Source: a virus. From it: 34,290 nt of DNA. The stretch covers positions 1 to 34,290 of IMG/VR virus record IMGVR_UViG_3300033148_002372; one strand, 5' to 3'. The notes below the pieces were generated by a model. The model was not told where the DNA came from. It saw only the letters and a program-made list of their open reading frames with translations, and made no database searches. The position numbers and the translations under genes were made by a program. Positions 25,432 to 31,720 of this stretch are shown here, piece after piece (within the stretch, counting starts at the first letter, position 1; each line of letters begins with the position of its first letter).

Positions 25432-26013
25432 ATGACCTGGAAAAAGGCTCAGGCTTGGGAAGAAAATTGGTGGGGAAATTGTGTAAATACCTTCAACGAA
25501 GAAAAGAAACAACTGATATATGCTCAAAGGATGGGATTGAAAACCTCACCCAATCCTAAAACTCCATACAGATTTGATTTAAAAGGTAAGTCTATTTTAG
25601 ATATTGGTTCGGGACCATGTTCTCTTTTGCTTAAGTGTGAGAATTTCAAACAAAGTTATGCTATTGATCCTTTAATGAATAAATATCCTGAATGGGTTAG
25701 AGAAAGATATAATAGTATTGGGCTTGTTTGTAATGATGAGAAAGGTGAGGATGTGGATGATTACCCTAAAGTTGATGAAGTTTGGATTTATAATGTTTTA
25801 GAACACGTTGATAGTCCTAAAAAGGTTATTGAAAATGCCAAAAAGGTTGGAAAGATAATTCGTCTTTTTGAGTGGATAAATACCAAAAAGAACCCAGGAC
25901 ACCCCCATTCTTTAAAAGAAAAGAAGTTAGACAAGTGGTTGGGTGGAACAGGTAAGACAGAAGATATGAGTTCAAATGGTTTGTTTGGAACTGCCTACTA
26001 TGGAATTTTCTAA
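25432..26013 (+). CDS. SAM-dependent methyltransferase, probably leaderless
   Basis: A 193-residue class I methyltransferase: ILDIGSGPCSLLL (55-67) is the SAM glycine loop, YAIDP (76-80) carries the acidic ribose contact, and VWIYNVLEHVDSPKKVI (117-133) is the usual motif after the substrate strand. The protein ends in GGTGKTEDMSSNGLFGTAY, less typical. The gene starts 5 bp after a consensus promoter and has no Shine-Dalgarno. It opens a three-gene cassette with a sulfotransferase and a GT4 enzyme, so the substrate is probably a sugar. Confidence 0.8.
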   Translation: MTWKKAQAWEENWWGNCVNTFNEEKKQLIYAQRMGLKTSPNPKTPYRFDLKGKSILDIGSGPCSLLLKCENFKQSYAIDPLMNKYPEWVRERYNSIGLVCNDEKGEDVDDYPKVDEVWIYNVLEHVDSPKKVIENAKKVGKIIRLFEWINTKKNPGHPHSLKEKKLDKWLGGTGKTEDMSSNGLFGTAYYGIF

Positions 26014-26014
26014 A

Positions 26015-26503
26015 ATGACAAACACAAGTCCAAAGACTTTTGTCGTATTAGGTTCTAAACGTGGTGGAACTTCTTTTGTGGCTCAAGCATTAGGAAGTGC
26101 AGGAGTAAAGTTTGACGTTTGTGGTAATGGACACAATGAAGATTTAGACTTTGTTCAGTTAAATGACAAGATTTTAAAGTTTGCTGGTGGGGATTGGAAC
26201 AATATCCCAAGTGATGAAAAAATAGCCCATGCAGTTGATCATTATAAACACCAAGTAAAGACCTTGTTGAAACGAAAGAAAATCCAAATGTGGGGTTGGA
26301 AAGACCCACGACAGTCTGCAACCATTAAACACTTTTTACCTTACTTGGAAGATGATGTTTACTTGGTTTGTGTATTCAGGAAAAAGGAACTTGTTGCTCA
26401 AAGTATCAAAACAATATGGGGAAAACCTTTAGCGAAAGGTCGAAAGATTGTAGACAGTTACTATGAGAGGCTAATTGATGCCATAAAGGAGTTTACAAAA
26501 TGA
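26015..26503 (+). CDS. Sulfotransferase-like protein
   Basis: A 162-residue protein with PAPS-binding features. The 5' phosphate-binding loop is VVLGSKRGGTSFVAQAL (10-26), GWKDPRQS (94-101) is the family-typical W-K-D-P-R, and LVCVFRKKELVAQSI (117-131) matches the 3' phosphate-binding segment (R-x-P/K-x-x-x-x-S). I start at ATG 26015, one base after the upstream stop, rather than the upstream in-frame ATG at 25976, which is inside the methyltransferase gene. Sulfotransferases are rare in phages. It would transfer sulfate from PAPS, supplied by the host, to a glycan hydroxyl. Confidence 0.8.
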   Translation: MTNTSPKTFVVLGSKRGGTSFVAQALGSAGVKFDVCGNGHNEDLDFVQLNDKILKFAGGDWNNIPSDEKIAHAVDHYKHQVKTLLKRKKIQMWGWKDPRQSATIKHFLPYLEDDVYLVCVFRKKELVAQSIKTIWGKPLAKGRKIVDSYYERLIDAIKEFTK

Positions 26504-27642
26504 GATTTCACTATATTGCCATGCCTCACCTTCCGGTAACTAAGGAATATATTTCTTGTGCTTTTACACAAAAGATTCACAAGCTAACACGAATGTTGCT
26601 GGATAAAGGTCACAAGGTCTTTTTGTATGGGGTTGACCATACAGACATTAAACACAAGAACCTGGAATTTATACCTACAGTAAATTTGGAGGACATAAGA
26701 AAAGAGTGGGGGGATGGTGATAACAGGTTTGAATTAGGATATGACTGGAAGAATGGAGATTTTAGACACGATTTGAATAAAAAGAAAACCGAGTGTCATT
26801 TTAAATTCAGACAACGGGCAGTTAAGGAAATCAGGAAACGAAAGAAAGATGATGATTTCCTTCTTTTAAGTCAGGGATATTACCATAAAAATATAGCTGA
26901 TGATGTTAAGTTGTTTTTGACTTGTGAACCTGGTATTGGATATCGTGGAAGTTATGCAAAATTTAGAGCCTTTGAGAGTGCCTATATTCAAAACTTCACT
27001 TATGGCTCAGAACACCCAAGACAGTCAATCAACGGCAACTATTACGATAGGGTGATTCCAAACTACTTTGACTTAGATGATTTCAAGTTTAGCAACAAGC
27101 CCGACAATTACCTCTTTTATATAGGAAGAATGATTAAAAGGAAGGGTTTAGCGACAGCCTTAATGGTTGCTCAACATCTTGATAAGAAACTCATATTAGC
27201 TGGTCAAGATTCTGGTGATTGGAGAAAAATTGGAGTTGAATACAAGAAAGCTGAATTTATCGGAACTGTGGGAGTTGATGAGCGGAAGAAACTCTTGTCT
27301 AAAGCCATGGTTACGTTTCTACCGACACTTTACCTTGAACCCTTTGGTGGGACATCAGTTGAGTCCATGCTAAGCGGTACTCCTGCTATAACAACAAACT
27401 TTGGTGTATTTCCTGAAACTATTAGAAATGGAGTTGGTGGATATAGGTGTGATACTTTAAACGACTTTGTTGTGAATACCAGGAAAGCCTTTCAACTAGA
27501 CAGAAAGAAAGTGAGAAGATATGCTGTTAGTAGATACTCAATGGAAGCGGTGAATGAGTTGTACGAAAAGTGGTGGAAGGACTTATACCAAGTATATTTA
27601 AGTACAAAAAGTGATGTTAAAGGTTGGCATTTGATAAAATGA
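26500..27642 (+). CDS. GT4-type glycosyltransferase
   Basis: A 380-residue GT-B enzyme of family 4 type. YLFYIGRMIKRKGLATAL (204-221) is the conserved start of the C-terminal domain, KLILAGQDSGDW (230-241) the nucleotide-binding strand, and LEPFGGTSVESMLSGTPAIT (279-298) the donor-binding E-x(7)-E loop with E280 and E288 acting on the sugar and phosphate. It overlaps the sulfotransferase by 4 nt and the next gene by 4 nt, so the three enzymes are made together. Substrate unknown. Confidence 0.9.
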   Translation: MRFHYIAMPHLPVTKEYISCAFTQKIHKLTRMLLDKGHKVFLYGVDHTDIKHKNLEFIPTVNLEDIRKEWGDGDNRFELGYDWKNGDFRHDLNKKKTECHFKFRQRAVKEIRKRKKDDDFLLLSQGYYHKNIADDVKLFLTCEPGIGYRGSYAKFRAFESAYIQNFTYGSEHPRQSINGNYYDRVIPNYFDLDDFKFSNKPDNYLFYIGRMIKRKGLATALMVAQHLDKKLILAGQDSGDWRKIGVEYKKAEFIGTVGVDERKKLLSKAMVTFLPTLYLEPFGGTSVESMLSGTPAITTNFGVFPETIRNGVGGYRCDTLNDFVVNTRKAFQLDRKKVRRYAVSRYSMEAVNELYEKWWKDLYQVYLSTKSDVKGWHLIK

Positions 27643-28037
27643 TAAAAAGAGTTAGGGATAAAATTCAGAACTATAAACCTCAAGGTAAAGTTTCTGCTGA
27701 TGACTGGGCTGATATTGAAAACCGGTTTAAGCGAGCCAAAAGATTCTTTTCAGATGAAAACCCTATATATATTATTCTTCAAGAGAGTTTAAAAACAGCA
27801 GAGGATATGATTCTTGAGAACAGGATTCGTGAAGTTAGAGAAATTTCCACAATAGCTAAGGGATTCAGAAAGATCTTTATAACACCAAAAAAGATTCAGG
27901 ATGACGAATTGGTTGGTCAAATTAAGTTTATTCGTGGTTTGTTATTAGAAATTCAATCGTGGATAGATAGGCATAATGAGATTGAACAAAAAGAGGCAGA
28001 GGATAAGGTTATAATCGAAAGAGATGAAAAAAAGTGA
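27639..28037 (+). CDS. 132-aa helical hypothetical protein
   Basis: The ORF extends 5 codons upstream, but ATG 27639 forms an ATGA overlap with the glycosyltransferase stop and is preferred. The 132-residue product is helical and charged (IENRFKRAKRFFSDENPIYI, LLEIQSWIDRHNEIEQKEAE), with no motif I recognise. It leads into the head-gene block, so an internal head or scaffold-accessory role is possible. It overlaps the next gene by 14 nt. Confidence 0.6.
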   Translation: MIKRVRDKIQNYKPQGKVSADDWADIENRFKRAKRFFSDENPIYIILQESLKTAEDMILENRIREVREISTIAKGFRKIFITPKKIQDDELVGQIKFIRGLLLEIQSWIDRHNEIEQKEAEDKVIIERDEKK

Positions 28038-28341
28038 TTTTCCTCATAAGTTAGGCAAGTGGATAACAAAAGAGATTCCTGTTGAAAAGATTGATATTGA
28101 TCCAGAAACAGGTGTGGCTTCTAAGGCAACCCATATAGAAAAGTTAAAGGTTAAATATATGGATGTTCCTAGAAAGAAACACAGGTGCAAAGAAGGAGAG
28201 CATATCTTCCGTGTATTAGACAAATCAAGGTATATCTTTGGTTGTAAAAGGTGTCAATATTCTCGCCAAGTTTACCCTGGTGTATATAGATTAACCTCAA
28301 AAGGACACTTGATTCATGTTGAGACAAACAAGCGTATTTAG
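28024..28341 (+). CDS. 105-aa protein with C-H/C-C zinc-binding site
   Basis: A 105-residue protein with HRCKEGEHIFRVLDKSRYIF followed by GCKRCQYSRQ. Its Cys at about 65 (HRCKEGEH) and the CKRC pair near residue 84, with His, can form a single zinc site. The N-terminus is amphipathic (KLGKWITKEIPVEKIDIDPE). No family is recognised. It overlaps the 132-aa gene by 14 nt and ends 13 nt before the late-type promoter that serves the scaffold gene. Confidence 0.6.
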   Translation: MKKSDFPHKLGKWITKEIPVEKIDIDPETGVASKATHIEKLKVKYMDVPRKKHRCKEGEHIFRVLDKSRYIFGCKRCQYSRQVYPGVYRLTSKGHLIHVETNKRI

Positions 28342-28354
28342 TAGCTTCACAGGT

Positions 28355-28383
28355 TTACACTTCAAATAAATTACATATAAACT
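28355..28383 (+). promoter_or_regulatory. Late-type promoter of the scaffold/capsid genes
   Basis: TTACAC (28355-28360), exactly 17 bp, TAAACT (28378-28383), then TAAATTAAG. The -10 is the weakest of the group, but the bases after it are identical to the promoter at 30991. It is followed by a leader of about 90 nt with a hairpin. Confidence 0.6.
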
Positions 28384-28395
28384 TAAATTAAGTCA

Positions 28396-28412
28396 GAAAG
28401 GTTATCCCTTTC
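28396..28412 (+). promoter_or_regulatory. Hairpin in the leader of the scaffold gene
   Basis: GAAAGG (28396-28401) and CCTTTC (28407-28412) form a perfect 6-bp stem with a 5-nt loop in the untranslated leader of the scaffold gene, about 5-10 nt after the expected transcription start. A 5' hairpin may stabilise the abundant late message. No ORF overlaps it. Confidence 0.4.
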
Positions 28413-28481
28413 AGGCAAAACTTCGGGGTGCGAGCCTCGTTAAAAACATCGTTAGGTTATGCAGGAAAGGTGGTGATAATT

Positions 28482-29381
28482 ATGACGGATAATGATACAT
28501 CTGATAGAGAGTTCGGTGAAGAAACCGAAGTCGAGTCAGATGACGTACTAGAATCTGATAAGGAAGAACTTGAGGATAATCAGGAAGAAGAAACCAAAGA
28601 GCCTGAAGAAACTAAAGAAGTTGAACCGGAAGAAAAATCCGAGGATGCTGAAGAAACCAAGTCAGAAACAAAGCTAACAGAGAAGGGAACAAAACTTGAT
28701 CCCAACCCTCAATCAGCAGTACATCAACAACTAGCAAACGAAAAAGCCAAAAGTCAGCAGTATGAGAAAGTCTTGAGGAATCCTCAATTGCTTTCCCAAT
28801 ACATGAAAACCCAGTTTAAGGGAACTCCTGAAAAGGAACAACCAAAAACTGAGGCAAAAGAATATAAGGCTGATGATTTTGAGAAACTTAGTGATGTCGC
28901 CAACGTGGTGAACACACTTCAGAAGAACTTTGCCGATAAGACAAAGTCATCTGAAGAAAAAATCACTGAACTAAAAAATACCATTTCTACAATAGTAGGA
29001 CAGGGACAAAGGCAACAAGTTGCTAGCAATATAGAACGGGACATTGGAACTATCTCCAAACTTCCTGAATTTGACTCTAAAAGTCCTGATTATGTAAAAG
29101 GACTACAAGAACAAATAACAAAGAGGTTTAAGGAGTTAGATTTTGACGAAAATACAAAACTTTTTAGAGGACAGCACTCTATTGCTCAGATAGCGAAAGA
29201 CGCTATTAGTAATATCAATTTGGGCAAGAAGGCAGGTTCTTTAAAGACACAGACTATAGTTAAAAACAAGTCTGCTGGAAAAGTCAAAGTTAGCCCGAAA
29301 GTTGATGAAGATACTGGTGATAAAGAACTTTCTCCAGGGGAATCAATCGCCAAGGGTATTAAAAAACTTAGACTTAGGTGA
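28482..29381 (+). CDS. Probable scaffolding protein
   Basis: A 299-residue, highly charged protein with a long acidic N-terminus (EEETKEPEETKEVEPEEKSE at about 40-60), then helical, coiled-coil-like stretches (LANEKAKSQQYEKVLRNPQL, LSDVANVVNTLQKNF) and a basic C-terminus (KSAGKVKVSPKV and SIAKGIKKLRLR). The layout, an acidic/helical rod with a basic tail placed immediately before the capsid gene, is typical of scaffolding proteins, which guide capsid assembly through the basic end. I choose ATG 28482 because AGGTGGTGAT precedes it; a GTG at 28428 would only add residues in the leader. Confidence 0.75.
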   Translation: MTDNDTSDREFGEETEVESDDVLESDKEELEDNQEEETKEPEETKEVEPEEKSEDAEETKSETKLTEKGTKLDPNPQSAVHQQLANEKAKSQQYEKVLRNPQLLSQYMKTQFKGTPEKEQPKTEAKEYKADDFEKLSDVANVVNTLQKNFADKTKSSEEKITELKNTISTIVGQGQRQQVASNIERDIGTISKLPEFDSKSPDYVKGLQEQITKRFKELDFDENTKLFRGQHSIAQIAKDAISNINLGKKAGSLKTQTIVKNKSAGKVKVSPKVDEDTGDKELSPGESIAKGIKKLRLR

Positions 29382-29401
29382 TTTCTATTGGAGGAAGAAA
29401 A

Positions 29402-29461
29402 ATGAATATAACTAAATTGCCATTCAAAGAACAAAGTGACTTTATTGCACTCTTTGAATAG
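29402..29461 (+). CDS. 19-aa mini-ORF between scaffold and capsid
   Basis: A 19-codon ORF (MNITKLPFKEQSDFIALFE) behind the strong Shine-Dalgarno TTGGAGGAAG. It occupies the gap between scaffold and capsid, and most of it forms a hairpin (arms 29422-29430 and 29451-29459). It could be a translated leader that keeps the hairpin open and passes ribosomes on to the capsid gene, or a true micro-protein. Confidence 0.4.
   Translation: MNITKLPFKEQSDFIALFE
29422..29459 (+). promoter_or_regulatory. Perfect 9-bp inverted repeat before the capsid gene
   Basis: ATTCAAAGA (29422-29430) and TCTTTGAAT (29451-29459) pair perfectly around a 20-nt loop that contains a second inverted repeat, AAAGT-G-ACTTT (29433-29443). 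There is no U-tract, so a terminator is unlikely. Possible roles are RNA processing, stabilisation of the capsid message, or translational control. Confidence 0.55.
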
Positions 29462-29482
29462 GAAGAATTGGGGTGACTAAAT

Positions 29483-30634
29483 ATGGGTGTTAATTACGGA
29501 CAAGGTTCGACTCTAACCGCTACAGACAAGGAACTATATCTTAATATCGAAAAAGAGATTAAGAAATATCCGACTCCAAGAATTGAGTTGGTTAAGAGAA
29601 TCGGAACTTTTAAACAAGCAGTTAAATCTCACAAAGTTGAGTGGTCGTTGCGTGACAACAGGGCAGTTACAGCAGTTGTAGCAGAAGGTACTACGGATAG
29701 TGGTGCAGTTATTACTGTAGATACTCCTGGTGTGTTTAACGTGGATGACTTAATGGAAACCGCCTCTGGCGAGCAACTTAAAGTTGTTGGTGTTATTGGT
29801 GGTGTTCAGATTCAGTTTAGTAGATGGGCTGGTGATGCGGCTGAAATCGCAGGTGCTAGCACAGTAAAGCGAATTGGTATGGTTACCGCACAAGGTAAAG
29901 ATGCTGATACGATGATTACGACTGGTTACGAAGATCTTTATAACTACACTTCCATTTTGGAAGATGTTGTAGATCTTTCTGGTACAGAAAACGAAGCTCT
30001 CATTAGAGGGAAAGAGGATTCTGGTCAACTAATCGCCAGAAAACAGCGAGAATTGGCTGAGGTTTTGCAATCTCAACTCGTTCTTGGTATTCGTGCCAAA
30101 GATGATGCTACCAAGACAACTTCAATGGGAGGTATAAAGTATATGATAGATACTTATGCTTCTGGAAATGTTGTTGACTTTGGTGGATCAGCAACTTGGT
30201 CTGCTACTGGAGATGATGGTCCTATGGGCAAATTGGACAACGCGCTTGATCTATTGAGTGCGAAGGTTTTTGATAAACCAACTCTTTATGTAGGTGGTGG
30301 ATTTATGCGAAAATTCAAATACTTGTTCTCAGATTTGATTAGAACAAATCAAAAGAACGACACAAGAGGTATTGGAAAAGTAGGTACATATCTTTCACAT
30401 TTGTACGGCAAAATTGATGTTGTCTTAATTCAGGAAAGAACTGGATGGATGGATGACTTGGTTTTGGCTGTTGACGAAAGTGATATTGGCTACAAACCTG
30501 AGAGAAATCGAGGGTGGCATACATATCCGCTTGCCAGACTAGGAGATTCGTTCAGATGGCAGGTGTTAGGTGAATACACATTTAAAATGGGTAATCCAAA
30601 CGCACACTGTTATATGCACAATTTGGGAGTCTAG
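29483..30634 (+). CDS. Major capsid protein, SU10/DUF5309 type
   Basis: A 383-residue protein matching the SU10-type (DUF5309) HK97-fold capsid proteins. An N-terminal NIEKEIKKYPTPRIELVKRI region is followed by KVEWSLRDNRAVTAVVAEGT, GKEDSGQLIARKQRELAEVL (the long backbone helix), MGGIKYMIDTYASGNVVDFG and the C-terminal FKMGNPNAHCYMHNLGV. Length is normal. A GGGGTGAC Shine-Dalgarno lies 8-10 nt before the ATG. It forms the icosahedral shell with the scaffold immediately upstream and connector genes downstream. Together with the portal and nozzle proteins it marks the phage as an SU10-like podovirus. Confidence 0.9.
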   Translation: MGVNYGQGSTLTATDKELYLNIEKEIKKYPTPRIELVKRIGTFKQAVKSHKVEWSLRDNRAVTAVVAEGTTDSGAVITVDTPGVFNVDDLMETASGEQLKVVGVIGGVQIQFSRWAGDAAEIAGASTVKRIGMVTAQGKDADTMITTGYEDLYNYTSILEDVVDLSGTENEALIRGKEDSGQLIARKQRELAEVLQSQLVLGIRAKDDATKTTSMGGIKYMIDTYASGNVVDFGGSATWSATGDDGPMGKLDNALDLLSAKVFDKPTLYVGGGFMRKFKYLFSDLIRTNQKNDTRGIGKVGTYLSHLYGKIDVVLIQERTGWMDDLVLAVDESDIGYKPERNRGWHTYPLARLGDSFRWQVLGEYTFKMGNPNAHCYMHNLGV

Positions 30635-30654
30635 TTAAACACTAGTTCCAGCAC

Positions 30655-30676
30655 AGAGCCTCTTTCGAGAGGTTCT
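30655..30676 (+). terminator. UUCG-tetraloop hairpin after the capsid gene
   Basis: Arms 30655-30663 and 30668-30676 form a 9-bp stem (one G-U) capped by TTCG, a very stable loop. Only TTT follows in TTTGCG, so it may be a weak terminator or, more likely, a 3' stabiliser of the capsid message. A second short palindrome (CTAGT-ACTAG, 30631-30645) spans the capsid stop. Confidence 0.6.
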
Positions 30677-30682
30677 TTGCGT

Positions 30683-30690
30683 GGGGGGGG
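30683..30690 (+). repeat. G8 homopolymer between capsid hairpin and promoter
   Basis: An uninterrupted run of eight G directly before the -35 of the late-type promoter at 30691. One other G8 run is present in the window (5987). In an AT-rich genome such runs are unexpected, and they can change length by slippage. Confidence 0.7.
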
Positions 30691-30719
30691 TTACATTCTG
30701 TGTGTAATCAATACATACT
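30691..30719 (+). promoter_or_regulatory. Late-type promoter before the 55-aa gene
   Basis: TTACAT (30691-30696), exactly 17 bp, CATACT (30714-30719), then TAAAATAGG. A TTACA...TGTAA inverted repeat lies between. A GAGGTGAT Shine-Dalgarno follows, so this gene has an ordinary leader. Confidence 0.6.
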
Positions 30720-30744
30720 TAAAATAGGATTGAGGTGATTATTT

Positions 30745-30912
30745 ATGGCTACAAAAACAGCTACAGCAAGGACAGTTTTCGTATTAGGTAGAGAAGTTGA
30801 CGGAAACAGAGAGGCTTATGTCGTAGAAAGTGCAGAGGAATATTCTGTTGATATAGGAACTATGGTGACTTACACAGATCAAACAGCTAGTTTCCCATAC
30901 GCAATTACCTAA
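30745..30912 (+). CDS. 55-aa hypothetical virion protein
   Basis: A 55-codon ORF behind a strong Shine-Dalgarno (GAGGTGAT). The start MATKTATARTVFVLGREVDG and the following EAYVVESAEEYSVDIGTMVT look like a compact beta protein. It is transcribed alone, from a late-type promoter to a good terminator, just after the major capsid gene. Size and place suit a head-decoration or head-completion protein made in large amounts. No family is recognised. Confidence 0.65.
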   Translation: MATKTATARTVFVLGREVDGNREAYVVESAEEYSVDIGTMVTYTDQTASFPYAIT

Positions 30913-30930
30913 TAATAGGTTGACGGACAG

Positions 30931-30969
30931 AAAAGAGGAGGGTGATGTAAATTACCCTCTCTTTTTATT
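30931..30969 (+). terminator. Rho-independent terminator
   Basis: AAAAGAG-G-AGGGT pairs with ACCCTCTCTTTT (one bulged G) around a GATGTAAATT loop, followed by TTTTTATT. It ends the transcript of the 55-aa gene, and the next late-type promoter starts at its last base. Confidence 0.8.
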
Positions 30970-30996
30970 ACAAGGAAAGTGGTTCTAGGTTATACT
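30968..30996 (+). promoter_or_regulatory. Late-type promoter of the connector gene
   Basis: TTACAA (30968-30973), exactly 17 bp, TATACT (30991-30996), then TAAATTAAG and the ATG at 31006. Transcription would begin about 2-3 nt before the ATG, and no Shine-Dalgarno is present. Confidence 0.75.
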
Positions 30997-31005
30997 TAAA
31001 TTAAG

Positions 31006-31719
31006 ATGGCTTTGACAAACACGACCCAGTTTATAGGCACTGTAGGAGAAGTTATGACCTATATGGCTAATTTCGCTGGTGGTACAGTCCCAAATGTAGA
31101 TTCAGATGAATACGCACAATGGCTTTCTTACATCCAAACAAAATATGAGGAGGCTTCTAAGAGGGGATTTTGGAGAAGGCTATTAACCAAAGACGAATTA
31201 ACTCTTACTGTAGGTGACACTGAAGTTTACTTGCCAGTTAGATTCCAAAGGTCAAATTCTCTTTATGTATTAGTACATGGTGAGGTTGATTTAGCAGATC
31301 CAGACAGAGTTCCTGATGACCAAGAAATCTATGTTGAAATGGAGAATGATCCTACTCATGAGAATTTTGGTAGATGGAAAGTGTCTTTTAAGGAAGCAAT
31401 AGAAACTACAGAAGATTGTCTTTTGTGGTATTTTGCTACACCACCTAAACCTTCAGCTTCAGCAGATAAGATACTTTTACCAGGAGATATGCTTGCTTAT
31501 GGTGCTTTGAGTGAATACTACAGAACAGCTAATTTACCTGGTTCACAAGACGATGCAAGAGTAGAATACGAAAATCGTTTTAATGGGTATCTTGCTATGG
31601 AGCAAGTACCAGGAAGGCATGAACTCTTGAAGTTTGTCAGTAACCCAAGAAGCCTTGATAAACTTAGGGTTGCGAGAGACAGATACGCAGTAAGAACTGA
31701 TAGATCAGCTAGAATATGA
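31006..31719 (+). CDS. Head-tail connector/adaptor protein
   Basis: A 237-residue protein with the layout of podovirus connector (P22 gp4-like) proteins. An N-terminal helical part (VGEVMTYMANFAGGTVPNVD, WLSYIQTKYEEASKRGFWRR) is followed by a beta strand segment with LTLTVGDTEVYLPVRFQRSN and a C-terminal helix with LSEYYRTANLPGSQDDARVE. It would sit below the portal. It starts 9 bp after the -10 of its promoter without Shine-Dalgarno and ends one base before the nozzle-type gene. Confidence 0.75.
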   Translation: MALTNTTQFIGTVGEVMTYMANFAGGTVPNVDSDEYAQWLSYIQTKYEEASKRGFWRRLLTKDELTLTVGDTEVYLPVRFQRSNSLYVLVHGEVDLADPDRVPDDQEIYVEMENDPTHENFGRWKVSFKEAIETTEDCLLWYFATPPKPSASADKILLPGDMLAYGALSEYYRTANLPGSQDDARVEYENRFNGYLAMEQVPGRHELLKFVSNPRSLDKLRVARDRYAVRTDRSARI

Positions 31720-31720
31720 T

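Noticed and set aside
28428-28481. GTG start extending the scaffold gene by 18 codons
   Set aside because: The ATG at 28482 has a good Shine-Dalgarno, while the GTG has none and lies in the structured leader.
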